Part shown: positions 35,547-45,094 of the stretch, piece by piece | Layout: each line of letters opens with the position of its first letter | Numbering within the stretch: the stretch's first letter is position 1 | Origin: Lentisphaeria bacterium | GTDB lineage: Bacteria > Verrucomicrobiota > Lentisphaeria > Victivallales > UBA1829 | Direction: 5' to 3' | NCBI GenBank assembly: GCA_003526375.1 | Contig: DPDG01000083.1 | Span: 23,511 to 87,510, forward strand | Length of the DNA: 64,000 nt | Position numbers and translations under genes: made by a program | The notes under the pieces: generated by a model | What the model saw: only the letters and a program-made list of their open reading frames with translations | The model's database searches: none | Told to the model about the DNA's origin: nothing

Positions 35547-38500
35547 TCAATCGCCGGTGAAACGCAGGGCGTCCCAGCGATCTTTCAGAACCGCTTCGCC
35601 GCACTTGACCAGCGGGCGCATTTCCGGCGCATAAGCAGCGATCCGCGCTTCTTCGAGCAGCAGAAAATAAGCACGCAGATCACCGGAGTTTTCCAATGAA
35701 TCCACCATCTCAAGCGCCATGCGGAATTTTCTGATGTACGGGGTGATGGTTTCGCCTTTCGTCAAATCTTTCTGCGGAGAGGCTATTGCACGCTGAATGC
35801 GGATATTCAAGGCTTTCAGGTAACGTGCGCAGCGTTCAAATATCTCCTGTGTCTTCAGGAAACCGGGGCGGAAGAAAAAGCGGAGCTCCTCCTCAATGTC
35901 CTCATAAGTTTCCGATTCCTCATCAAGTTTGCGCAAAAGCGGCATGAGTTCGCTGTATGCCCGGAATACACGGGCGAGTTCATCCATAAAGTCCGTTATG
36001 ATGGCGGCAGCCTGGTCGCGCGACTGTTCCAGCCGGAGATTGAATTCTTCCTCCGAACGGATTTCCCACAGGTTTCCGCCGAGCGCTTTTTCTGCGGCGT
36101 TGTCGATGGCGTCCTCTTTCCACTCGCGGTATTTCAGGAAAAAGCTGAGCTCCATCTGATGCGATGCGTTCATCATGCTCCGCAGCGGTTTCAGAATCTG
36201 CGGCAGACGCATCCGCCAAAGTTTCAGGAGTGCACGGCGATGATGTTCTTTCGCCTCGCTTTCTTTCAGGAACAGAGCGCGCCCCAGCGTTTCCCCTTCA
36301 TCGACCAGCGCCGGACAGGCGGAAACTCCGGTCTCCTCCGAAAGCCTGACTGCGAAAGGCATTGCCTCCGTTCCCGGCCAGTCGTGGAATCCTGTCAGGA
36401 ACCACTGTTTTGCGGCGGGGACGGCATGGCTGACTTTGGAATCTTTTACAAAGCCTTCCGGCATACCGCGATGGACTTTGACGACTTTGCCTCTGGAATC
36501 CAGAATCACCAGTTTCATTTGCAGATATTCCGGCAGTTCGATTGATTCGAGATTTTCAACGCTGATCTGTTCTTCGTAATTTTCATTGAGATAATCCGCG
36601 AACGCCTCCGGGAAACTCTGTCCGGTAAAGATTTTCCCCGCACGGAAGTCGTCCATGAATCCTTCGACGGCGGCATCCAGCGGCATGTAATTCCTGCGCA
36701 GGCTTTTCGGCAGGGACCGCAGCAGAAAACCGGCTTTCTGGGCAAGATAACCCGGCACCAGATAATCCGTCAGATACGGATCAAGCAGATTGAGGCTGTC
36801 CTCCCGCACTTCCAGGAAAATGCCGTCTTCCTTTTCGCCGGGGTCGAATTGATACCGCAGCCTGAAACGCTGCCCGGCACTTACAATGGAGTCCGGATAA
36901 TCCTCCTCATGCAGTTCTTCATACGGGATCAGCATGATTTCTTCGGGTTTCGGCGCATAATCCCTGTGATTTTTCTGCCAGTCCAGCTTGACCGCATTGA
37001 CGGAATGCAGGCCGGGAGGCAGAACCTCGTCGAAATGACGGTAAATGGCTTCCGTGTCCACAATGGAGTCCGGACGGCGCATCTTGATCTCCAGTAATTT
37101 GAGTTCATTCAGCAGATAATTGTATTCTTCCAGCCATGTGTCGCGCAGATTCGCGAGACCGGACACCAGGCCTTCGCGTATGAATACAGACCGGGCTTCC
37201 GCGGGACGCACCTTTGCGTAATGGCAGCGGCGCCCGGGATTGATCAGAAGCTGTCCGGCGGTGATCCGTTCCCGCGCATAAACGAATCCGCTGGACTCAT
37301 CCCAGTGGATGTTGTCATAGCTGACCGAACAGATGTGCGGCGCGACCTGTTCCAGCCATTCGGGACGGATCAGGGCATTCCCGCGCGCAAACACGCGGCT
37401 TGTTTCCACCAGCGCGAAAAAGAGAACCCACTGCGGCGGGTTCTTCCGTTTCGCCAGCGCGGAACCGGGAAACAGCGTGAACTTTTTCCCCTTCATGTCC
37501 GAAAACAGCTTCGATTCCTTGTCGAACATTCCGAGCTGGCGCGGCAGGGCGCTCATCAACGCCTTGTGAATTGCATCCGAGGCGAGACGCTCAAGATCAA
37601 TTCTGCGCTCGAAGTTCCATCTGCTTTCGCGGCAGATGTCTTTCAGGTCTTCGATCAGGTTTTTCCATTCGCGCAGACGGCGGTAGTTGATGTAGTTTTT
37701 CTGCGCAAAACGTTTGAGCGCCTGATTGGAACCACGTTCCGCAAGCGTTTTCTCCACGGCGTCATACAACTTCAGGATTCCGATGAAATCCGAGTCGTCG
37801 CAGTCAAACTTCCGGTGCGCGTCATCGGCGGCTTTGGCATGTTCGAAAGGACGCTCCCGCGGGTCGGCAATGCTCAGAAACGCGGCGATCACCAGCATTT
37901 CCGGCAGAACCTTGTGGCGGTTTGCGCTCATGAGCATTTTTGCGAGATGCGGGTCCAGCGGAATTTCCGCCAGTTTCCAGCCGCATTCGGTAAGGCGTCC
38001 GTGTTCGTCGATCGCCAGAAGATCGTTCAGCATCTGCATTCCTTCGCGGATCTGGATTGGCGCGGGCGGGTCCACCAGCGGAAAACGGTCCAGCGGAGGC
38101 AGGCGCAATGCCGCCATCTGGAGAATGACTCCGGCAAGGGAAGACCGCTGGATTTCCGGCGGAGTGAATTCGGAATATTCGCTCAGCGCCTCCTCGCTGT
38201 AAAGATGCACGCAGACGCCGTCGCGGAGCCGTCCGCAGCGTCCGCGGCGTTGTCTCGCGCTTGCCTGCGACACGGGTTCCACGCGAAGTTCCTGAATCCG
38301 TGTGCGCGGGTTGTAGCGGCTCAGGCGGACGAGTCCGGAATCCACCACGAAACGGATGCCGGGGATCGTCAGCGAGGTTTCCGCGACGTTGGTTGCGAGG
38401 ATGATTCTCCGCATGGAGCCGGGCGAGAACACTTTCTGCTGGTCTCCGCTGCTGAGACGCCCGAAAAGCGGCAGGATTTCCGTATGCTTGTAAGAGCGCC

Positions 38501-39419
38501 CCGACAGCATTTCGGCACAGTCGCGGATCTCCCGTTCGCCGGGAAGGAAAACCAGAATGTCGCCGCGCGCATCCAGCTCCGTCAGGAATTCCACGCCGCG
38601 CGCCACGCTCTCCGGCAGTTCTTCGTCTTCCTCCGGTTCGAGGAAACAGTCTTCGACGGGAAACATGCGCCCTTCGACTTCGATGACCGGAGCATTGGAA
38701 AAGAACCCGGAAATGCGTTCCGCATCCAGTGTGGCGGAGGAAATGACGACCCGCAGGTCTTTCCGGCGGGCAAGCAGAAGTTTCATGTATCCGAGCAGGA
38801 AGTCGATATTCAGCGAACGTTCATGGACTTCGTCGAGGATGATGCAGTCATATTGGAGCAGGTCGGGATCGTCGCGTGTTTCGGCAAGCAGAATGCCGTC
38901 TGTCATGAACTTGATGACCGTCTTACGGTCGGTATGGTCATCGAAACGGACTTTGTAGCCGACTTCTCCCCCGCACTGGCAGCCGGTTTCACTTGCCACG
39001 CGCCGCGCCAGCGCGGACGCCGCGATCCGGCGCGGCTGGGTGCATCCGATGCGTCCGGTGCGCCCGAATCCGTTTCTGAGCGCGATCTTCGGAAGCTGGG
39101 TCGTTTTCCCCGACCCCGTGGAACCGCAGACAATCACCGCCTGATGCTGTTTCAGGGCTTCGGAAATCTCCTCTGTTTTTGCGGAGATCGGCAGTTCTTC
39201 CGGGAATTCACAGGCCAGGGAGTCCGCAAAACGGTGCAGGGAGTGCGCGGAGAGATTTTGCAGATAGTTCAGAAACGAACTCAATGCGGCGGTGTCTTTC
39301 GAGTGTGCAAACGCACGCATCCGCCGTCCGAGCCTCGCCTGATCGCGGATGAGAAGCGATGGAAAAATCTCCTTTATTTTACGGAAAATCGTTTCCGGTG
39401 TATCAGAATCAGTTTTCAT
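35547..39419 (-). CDS. hrpA: ATP-dependent RNA helicase HrpA
   Basis: A 1,290-residue DEAH-type helicase of typical HrpA length. Motif I is CGSTGSGKTTQLPK near residue 100, Ia CTQPRRIAASALARRVA, II ILDEVHERSLNIDFLL, III VISSATLDAERI, and VI SQASARQRRGRCGRL. The C-terminal half carries the helicase-associated and DUF3418 regions. HrpA acts on mRNA and on stalled ribosomes in E. coli. Single gene, convergent with the GNAT gene; only a weak ribosome site precedes ATG 39419. Confidence 0.97.
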   Translation of the reverse strand: MKTDSDTPETIFRKIKEIFPSLLIRDQARLGRRMRAFAHSKDTAALSSFLNYLQNLSAHSLHRFADSLACEFPEELPISAKTEEISEALKQHQAVIVCGSTGSGKTTQLPKIALRNGFGRTGRIGCTQPRRIAASALARRVASETGCQCGGEVGYKVRFDDHTDRKTVIKFMTDGILLAETRDDPDLLQYDCIILDEVHERSLNIDFLLGYMKLLLARRKDLRVVISSATLDAERISGFFSNAPVIEVEGRMFPVEDCFLEPEEDEELPESVARGVEFLTELDARGDILVFLPGEREIRDCAEMLSGRSYKHTEILPLFGRLSSGDQQKVFSPGSMRRIILATNVAETSLTIPGIRFVVDSGLVRLSRYNPRTRIQELRVEPVSQASARQRRGRCGRLRDGVCVHLYSEEALSEYSEFTPPEIQRSSLAGVILQMAALRLPPLDRFPLVDPPAPIQIREGMQMLNDLLAIDEHGRLTECGWKLAEIPLDPHLAKMLMSANRHKVLPEMLVIAAFLSIADPRERPFEHAKAADDAHRKFDCDDSDFIGILKLYDAVEKTLAERGSNQALKRFAQKNYINYRRLREWKNLIEDLKDICRESRWNFERRIDLERLASDAIHKALMSALPRQLGMFDKESKLFSDMKGKKFTLFPGSALAKRKNPPQWVLFFALVETSRVFARGNALIRPEWLEQVAPHICSVSYDNIHWDESSGFVYARERITAGQLLINPGRRCHYAKVRPAEARSVFIREGLVSGLANLRDTWLEEYNYLLNELKLLEIKMRRPDSIVDTEAIYRHFDEVLPPGLHSVNAVKLDWQKNHRDYAPKPEEIMLIPYEELHEEDYPDSIVSAGQRFRLRYQFDPGEKEDGIFLEVREDSLNLLDPYLTDYLVPGYLAQKAGFLLRSLPKSLRRNYMPLDAAVEGFMDDFRAGKIFTGQSFPEAFADYLNENYEEQISVENLESIELPEYLQMKLVILDSRGKVVKVHRGMPEGFVKDSKVSHAVPAAKQWFLTGFHDWPGTEAMPFAVRLSEETGVSACPALVDEGETLGRALFLKESEAKEHHRRALLKLWRMRLPQILKPLRSMMNASHQMELSFFLKYREWKEDAIDNAAEKALGGNLWEIRSEEEFNLRLEQSRDQAAAIITDFMDELARVFRAYSELMPLLRKLDEESETYEDIEEELRFFFRPGFLKTQEIFERCARYLKALNIRIQRAIASPQKDLTKGETITPYIRKFRMALEMVDSLENSGDLRAYFLLLEEARIAAYAPEMRPLVKCGEAVLKDRWDALRFTGD

Positions 39420-39498
39420 AGCCTGTCAATATAGCACGGAAAAGACCGGAAGGAAAGCCCGCTGAGAATTTTTCACGGAGATAAAACCGTTTTCCATT

Positions 39499-41826
39499 TC
39501 AGACGATGAATGCCTGCGGCTCCTCCACCGGCCCGGAATGATTCAACAGAAGCGAAAAGCGGAAACAGTCATTGATCTGCTGGAACGCGGGAGAGTCGGT
39601 GATCAGCATATTGTGATGAATCTGCCAGTAGAAGCCCGCGGCTTCCGAGTTGAAGTCCCGCTCCATGAGCCAGCGGAAATGCCGGATGGAACCGGGATGC
39701 ACCACGGGAGCATCAGGCGAAAACATGGTCCATGTCCGTCCGTTGCTTGTGCAACTGATTCCGCGATGGGCATAAAAGGAGTCCCGCATTGATCCGGGCA
39801 AAAGGTCTTCCGCAAGGTTGACCGCGGAGTCCGCTGTGTGAAGAATCCACTCTTTGCCTTGTCCGTCCAGAGGCGCAGCGAGATAAAGGCTTTCCAGTTC
39901 GAGGGTTTCCGGCTTGGCAAGAAAGAGTTCCACATCGATTCTCGGCATATCGTGATACAGCCTCCATTGAAGCGAAAAACGGCGTCCTCCCCGGAAACAG
40001 CCGCGCCGTTCCATGACGTCGCTCAGGATTCCGTGAGACAGCAGGCCTGCGCTTTGCCATCGGGCGGAGGGATAAACGCACCGTTCCACCGGAGCCATGC
40101 CCGCGCCCGTCCAGCTTAACTGGTAATCCTGCGGCAGTTCCAATACCGGTTCAAGGAAACCGGGCAGGGCGCCTGACCTGCGGTAAAAGGTTTCTCCTTC
40201 CAGACTGGAAAAGCATTCCACTGCGCCGTTATGCGCAAAATCAAGCCTGAAGAAACGGTTCTGCCATGATTTCGGCATCGGCTGCAAAACCGGCAAAGGC
40301 TTTTCCATGCGATCCTGGTCCGTTTCCAGTTCATAAAGCAGTTGTGTGACTTCATTTCCACTCAATGCGGGAAGTTCCACAAGATAACGGTGAAATCCTT
40401 TTTCCTCGAAACGCAGTTCTTTTCCATTGAGCGTCGTCACTCTTTTCAGTTTTCCCTGATCGCGCCCGGCATAGAATTCCGCGATTCCGCCTTGAGGCTG
40501 TTTCGCCGGATTCCAGACCAGCCACAAGTTGTTGCCGTCGCCGCGGAACAGATTCCGTCCTGCCAGAGCCCGGATTGCCTCTCTGCCGGATGCGTTCGCA
40601 GCCTCGGCATAAAACAGCTTGGCGCGCCAGCTTTGCCTCAAGGGGAGGAATTCGCGTTGTCCGGGCTCCGCGCCGGGTTTTCTCAGCAGAGGGGCATGCC
40701 AGGTGCTTAACCCGCAGGTATGATCGGAATAGAGTCCGAGCCAGTCTGCCGTCTCGTTCAGAAGCCATTCCATCCGGTGGCAGGGATATTGCCCCGCAAG
40801 CCGTTCCGCCAGCAGATAGCCGCGTTGAGCGGAGCGGTAGCATTTCAGGGAAGAACTTGCCGGGTTGCATCTTATGACCCACGGGTCCGCCAGCATACCG
40901 GAGTATTCCGGGATGTCGGCTCCGTAACGCTGTTCCATGAGTTCCATGAAACGGGACGGAGTGGTCAGCTCGATTTCCGGCAGTTTCCCGGAGGCATTGA
41001 TTCTTTCGATGATTTCCGGCAGATCCGGATTCGGCCAGCGGTTGTCTCCTCCGTATTGAAGCATAAGTTCTTCATAGGGATATTGTTCCGCATTCAGGCG
41101 TTCCTCCAGCTCATGGTAAACTTCTTCCGGCGAGCGCTGTTCCCGGCGCGTATTTCCCTCCGCTTCCACTTTTTTCCCTGTCCCGAATCCGAGCGCCTTC
41201 ATCCACGGATTGATGATGTAATTGGCGCCCAGCCCATAGACAGCGAGCAGAGCTTTGCTCTGTACAGGTGTTTTGCGGCGGTCGATCCCGAGATTCCAGA
41301 CAAGAAGCCGCCCTCCCTCCGGTCCCCTGTGCCGGAAAAGATGCGGCAGTTCCCTGGTCCAGGGAAGAAAAACCTGAAATGCGCCGACACCGGATACAAA
41401 GTAACGGATTCCGGACCGTGCGCAGACATCCGGCAAAGTTGCCGGCCAGCCTCCGATATCGTTCAGCATGGCGCAGGATACCGGGAAATGATTTTCCCCC
41501 GCAACCTGTTTTGCATAGGAACAGACCCGTTTCAGCTCGGATGCGGAGCAGAGTTCCAGAAGCGGTTGATACTCAAACCCCATCAGTTCCATCTGTCCGG
41601 TGCGCAGACAGCGGAAAATGTCTTCCACGGCTCTCTGCGGGCGATGCTCCAGATAATCTTTCAGCAGATGGGCGGATTCAATGGTCCAGCGGTACTGCGG
41701 TGAACGGCGGCATTCCCTGACTGCACGGTCCAGAAATGTCCTCTGCTGGTTCATGACCTCCTCCGGCAGGTCCGTATAGCCGATGTCCATGTGCGTATGG
41801 TGTGTCAGATAAATCTTTTTGATCAT
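39499..41826 (-). CDS. GH38-like alpha-mannosidase
   Basis: A 775-residue protein without signal peptide. The N-terminus LTHHTHMDIGYTD is the GH38 zinc-binding start, and AMLNDIGGWPATLPDVCARSGIRYFV corresponds to the region of the catalytic Asp. A galactose-mutarotase-like beta domain forms the C-terminal part. The family hydrolyses alpha-mannosides such as N-glycan trimming products; it is shorter than the usual ~1,000 residues. A palindromic operator matching that of the GH130 gene overlaps its promoter, which supports a role in mannoside use. Confidence 0.85.
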   Translation of the reverse strand: MIKKIYLTHHTHMDIGYTDLPEEVMNQQRTFLDRAVRECRRSPQYRWTIESAHLLKDYLEHRPQRAVEDIFRCLRTGQMELMGFEYQPLLELCSASELKRVCSYAKQVAGENHFPVSCAMLNDIGGWPATLPDVCARSGIRYFVSGVGAFQVFLPWTRELPHLFRHRGPEGGRLLVWNLGIDRRKTPVQSKALLAVYGLGANYIINPWMKALGFGTGKKVEAEGNTRREQRSPEEVYHELEERLNAEQYPYEELMLQYGGDNRWPNPDLPEIIERINASGKLPEIELTTPSRFMELMEQRYGADIPEYSGMLADPWVIRCNPASSSLKCYRSAQRGYLLAERLAGQYPCHRMEWLLNETADWLGLYSDHTCGLSTWHAPLLRKPGAEPGQREFLPLRQSWRAKLFYAEAANASGREAIRALAGRNLFRGDGNNLWLVWNPAKQPQGGIAEFYAGRDQGKLKRVTTLNGKELRFEEKGFHRYLVELPALSGNEVTQLLYELETDQDRMEKPLPVLQPMPKSWQNRFFRLDFAHNGAVECFSSLEGETFYRRSGALPGFLEPVLELPQDYQLSWTGAGMAPVERCVYPSARWQSAGLLSHGILSDVMERRGCFRGGRRFSLQWRLYHDMPRIDVELFLAKPETLELESLYLAAPLDGQGKEWILHTADSAVNLAEDLLPGSMRDSFYAHRGISCTSNGRTWTMFSPDAPVVHPGSIRHFRWLMERDFNSEAAGFYWQIHHNMLITDSPAFQQINDCFRFSLLLNHSGPVEEPQAFIV

Positions 41827-41971
41827 TGCTGCCTTTCAGGAGAAAGATGGACCTGAAACCGGCTGGATCATGCCTGAACCGATGATCCAACGCGCAAACC
41901 AGGTTTTTTTATTTTTATTCCATTGGGTTCAATATCCTGCCCCCCGGACCGGCTTTGCCCTTTATTCTGGC

Positions 41972-42009
41972 TTTCCGATCCCCCGCTGCTTGTGGCGGGC
42001 AGTTTATTT
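41972..42009 (-). repeat. Dispersed ~39-bp repeat, copy 1
   Basis: TTTCCGATCCCCC[GC]CTGCTTGT, two variable bases, CGG and AGTTTATTT. About 33 of 39 aligned positions match the copy at 47106-47144. It lies between the GH38 gene and its operator; orientation is arbitrary. Confidence 0.6.
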
Positions 42010-42038
42010 TACTATATTATAGTAAAAAATAATATCAA
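42007..42038 (-). promoter_or_regulatory. Promoter and 21-bp palindromic operator of the GH38 gene
   Basis: On the minus strand TTGATA (42038-42033), 16-bp spacer, TATAGT (42016-42011). The -10 box lies inside the perfect palindrome TTTTACTATA-T-TATAGTAAAA (42007-42027). Its 15-bp core matches the site before GH130 and before the 55035 regulator at 13 of 15 positions. Confidence 0.75.
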
Positions 42039-42112
42039 GTGAAAAAGCCAAGATTTTTGATGATATCATCGCCGGAAAGCCCGATGGATCATATTTGCCG
42101 TACGGCAGAAAG

Positions 42113-42907
42113 CTATTCCGTATTGACAAATTCCTGCATTTTCAGTTTGCGGTAGGCTCCGGGCGACATTGCATAACAGCGGAAAAAGCGGCGGCGGAAG
42201 TAAGCCGGATCATTGAATCCGACTTCATCGGCGATTTGCGCGACGTTCAGCGAACTGGTCCGGAGCAGTTCCGCCGCATGACGGATCCGGATCCGGTTCA
42301 GGGCGTCCGTAATGGATTCATTGAAATAATTCCGGTAGAGTCTCCCCAGATAGTCCGGATTGCATTGCAGTTCTTTCGCGAGGAGCGAAGTGGAAAGAGG
42401 TTCGCGGAACCGCAGGAACAGAGTTTTCCTGAGATGCTGCACCAGAGGCGGCAGTTCTTTTGCCGTACTGTTTTCCCCGGTTTTCCGGCAGGCTTCGTGG
42501 AGAATGAGCTGTACCAGCATGTCCAGTCCCTCCTCATCTTCCGGAGAATCTTCCTGAAGGGAAAGAAAAAGCTGGAAATATTCACTTAATCTTGCCGGAT
42601 TCATTGCCTTGAAACGCCGTGGCAGTTTTTTCAGATATTGTTCACTTTTCCTGTCTGCCGGAAGAAAGTGAATCCAGAAAAAGGAGAGGTCCGGCGTATA
42701 TCCGCCTCTCCCCCCGTGGCGGATTCCGGGAGGCAGAAGCAGGCAGTGCTCCGCCGTGACATCGAAACTTTCCCCGCCGACAAACATTTCCAGTCTGCTT
42801 TTCAGCACAAAGATCAGTTCCCAGTTCCTGATGATGCGTGAAATATGCCCTCCTCGCCCGCGTGAAATGAGACGGCCCGCATTATTCGCTTTCAACTGAA
42901 TCCGCAT
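42113..42907 (-). CDS. AraC-family transcriptional regulator
   Basis: A 264-residue regulator with an N-terminal cupin sensing domain (WELIFVLKSRLEMFVGGESF, LLLPPGIRHGG) and a C-terminal AraC double helix-turn-helix (LSTSLLAKELQCNPDYLGRLYRNYF, LNVAQIADEVGFNDPAYFRRRF). It is divergent from the GH127 gene with 227 bp between, and is its likely activator. Confidence 0.9.
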   Translation of the reverse strand: MRIQLKANNAGRLISRGRGGHISRIIRNWELIFVLKSRLEMFVGGESFDVTAEHCLLLPPGIRHGGRGGYTPDLSFFWIHFLPADRKSEQYLKKLPRRFKAMNPARLSEYFQLFLSLQEDSPEDEEGLDMLVQLILHEACRKTGENSTAKELPPLVQHLRKTLFLRFREPLSTSLLAKELQCNPDYLGRLYRNYFNESITDALNRIRIRHAAELLRTSSLNVAQIADEVGFNDPAYFRRRFFRCYAMSPGAYRKLKMQEFVNTE

Positions 42908-43065
42908 TGAAATGATTTCCTTCTTATGTCGGTTTTATCTCTTATCGGTACTATATGCCGATATTCCGGCAAGTCAATCTTTTTCAGAGGGAAATAAAAG
43001 AAGAAAAAGAGAAGATAAAAACGATGAAAGTCGGAATCGGCTCTATTTTCTACTGTTGCGTCAGC

Positions 43066-43093
43066 TTGCGGATTCCGGATATTTCATTATAAT
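43066..43093 (+). promoter_or_regulatory. Promoter of the GH127 gene
   Basis: TTGCGG, 16-bp spacer, TATAAT, about 40 bp before the start codon. It lies in the divergent AraC/GH127 intergenic region. Confidence 0.6.
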
Positions 43094-43134
43094 ATTGCAA
43101 TGAACGGCAGATATGTTCAGGAAAGGATTTTACC

Positions 43135-44994
43135 ATGAAAAAAAATGACGGTGTCCCGCAAAAGAAAATCAAACTGCTGGACCCTGTTTTTGCACCGAGG
43201 CAGGAAACAGGGTACCGTGTTACGATCCCGGGCTGTATCCGGCGCTGCGAAGAAACGGGGAGGTTGAAAGCATTCAAGCTCCAATGGAAGAAAGGAGAAC
43301 CGGAACAACCTCATGTCTTCTGGGATTCCGATGTGGCGAAAGTTCTGGAAGGCATGGCGGAAATGCTGATGGTTCATCCCGATCCCGCAATGGAAAAAGA
43401 ACTGGATGAATTGGTCGATCTGATTGTCGGAGCGCAACAGGAAGACGGGTATCTGAATGTTCATTTCACCGTTGTCGAACCGGAAAAAAGATGGAGCAAT
43501 CTCGGAAATCAGCATGAACTTTACTGCGCCGGACATCTGATCGAGGCGGCGGTGGCGCATTTCGAGGCGACGGGTTCCCGCAAGTTCCTTGACGCGATGT
43601 GCCGTTATGCGGATTATATCGCATCGGTGTTCGGTCCCGCCCCGGGACAGAAAAGAGGTTATCCGGGACATGAGGAAATCGAGCTCGCGCTGGTCAGGCT
43701 TTACCGTGCGGTCGGTGAGAAACGGTATCTGGAACTTGCAAAGTTCTTCATTGACGAGCGCGGCGCCGAACCCAGTTATTTTGTAGATGTGGAAAAAAGC
43801 CTGAACCGCGCCCAGCTGCCGAACCGCCAGGCTCATAAACCGGTTCGCCTGCAGGAAAAAGCCGTGGGGCATGCGGTGCGTGCGGTCTATCTCTACTGCG
43901 GAATGGTGGATGTTGCCGTCGAAACACAGGATTCCGGACTCCTGAATGCGGCTGTCCGGCTGTTCGACAATGTGACGCAGAGGCAGATGTATATCACGGG
44001 CGGAATCGGCGCGACAAGCCACAATGAGGAGTTTACGCATGACTTCGGGCTTCCGAACGATACGGCTTACGCAGAAAGCTGTGCCGCGATCGGGCTTGCT
44101 CTCTTTGCAAAACGTCTGCTTGACGCCACCGGAGAATCGAAATATGCGGACGTGCTGGAGCGTGTCCTTTACAACAACGGATTGAGCGGAATCAGCCTTT
44201 CCGGAGATGAATTCTTCTATGCGAACCTGCTTGAGGTCAATGACACCACATATGAGCACGGAGTTACACGGAAAAAACGTCAGAAATGGTTCGACTGTTC
44301 CTGCTGTCCCACGAACTACTGCCGATTTCTGCCTCAGCTCGGAACATTCTGTTATTCCGTTTCGCCGGAACTCCTGCGAATTGATATTCCGGCGGCGGCA
44401 GTTGTTTCCACGGAAAATTACGAGGTGAGGATTGACGGGAAATATCCTCATGACGGCAGTCTTGCGCTTACAGTCCTGCGCGGAGGCACCTTTGCCATTG
44501 CGCTGAGAATCCCCGCATGGTGCGGAGAATATTCCATCGAAGTGAATGGAAACGCCGTGAACGGCGGAATAGAATCCGGCTACTGGAAAATGGCGCGCAA
44601 ATGGCAGTCCGGAGACCGGATTACGGCGGTTCTGGCGATGAAACCGGAACTGGTTTATCCGCATCCGTCAATTGCCGCCGACGCCGGGAAAGCCGCGATC
44701 CGGCGCGGACCCGTGGTTTACTGTCTGGAGAGCGTGGATAATCCCGGCGTTCCGCTGCAAAGCGTGATCCTGCCGTCCGTTCCGGATTTCAGGCTCGGTA
44801 AAGTTGACGGGCTGCCGGAGGAGACGGTGGCAATCCGCTGCGATGCAAAGTTGGAATTCAGCGGGGACGATGCACTTTACCGTAATACTCCCCCGCAATA
44901 CCGGAATGTGGAAGTGTGCGCAATTCCGTATGCCCTCTGGCAGAATCGCGGGGAGTCCTCCATGCAGGTCTTCCTGCGGGTGTCGGAACGGTAA
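43135..44994 (+). CDS. GH127 beta-L-arabinofuranosidase (DUF1680)
   Basis: A 619-residue cytoplasmic enzyme. The family zinc/thiolate site is visible: AYAESCAAIG gives the Glu and Cys, and WFDCSCCPTNYCRFLP gives the two adjacent Cys, one of which is the nucleophile in the characterised Bifidobacterium enzyme. GGIGATSHNEEFTHDFGLPND is also typical. It releases beta-linked L-arabinofuranose; some relatives act on other sugars. AAGGA lies 7 nt before the ATG. A terminator follows directly. Confidence 0.93.
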   Translation: MKKNDGVPQKKIKLLDPVFAPRQETGYRVTIPGCIRRCEETGRLKAFKLQWKKGEPEQPHVFWDSDVAKVLEGMAEMLMVHPDPAMEKELDELVDLIVGAQQEDGYLNVHFTVVEPEKRWSNLGNQHELYCAGHLIEAAVAHFEATGSRKFLDAMCRYADYIASVFGPAPGQKRGYPGHEEIELALVRLYRAVGEKRYLELAKFFIDERGAEPSYFVDVEKSLNRAQLPNRQAHKPVRLQEKAVGHAVRAVYLYCGMVDVAVETQDSGLLNAAVRLFDNVTQRQMYITGGIGATSHNEEFTHDFGLPNDTAYAESCAAIGLALFAKRLLDATGESKYADVLERVLYNNGLSGISLSGDEFFYANLLEVNDTTYEHGVTRKKRQKWFDCSCCPTNYCRFLPQLGTFCYSVSPELLRIDIPAAAVVSTENYEVRIDGKYPHDGSLALTVLRGGTFAIALRIPAWCGEYSIEVNGNAVNGGIESGYWKMARKWQSGDRITAVLAMKPELVYPHPSIAADAGKAAIRRGPVVYCLESVDNPGVPLQSVILPSVPDFRLGKVDGLPEETVAIRCDAKLEFSGDDALYRNTPPQYRNVEVCAIPYALWQNRGESSMQVFLRVSER

Positions 44995-45025
44995 GAATCA
45001 TTGATTTCATGAAGAAAACCTTGCC

Positions 45026-45070
45026 TGCCGCAGAGTATGAGGTTGATATGCCTGTACTCTGCGGCATTTT
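45026..45070 (+). terminator. Terminator after the GH127 gene
   Basis: Perfect 12-bp stem TGCCGCAGAGTA / TACTCTGCGGCA with a 17-nt loop, followed by TTTT, between convergent GH127 and dxs. Confidence 0.8.
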
Positions 45071-45094
45071 CCCGTCGGCAGACGCAATGATATC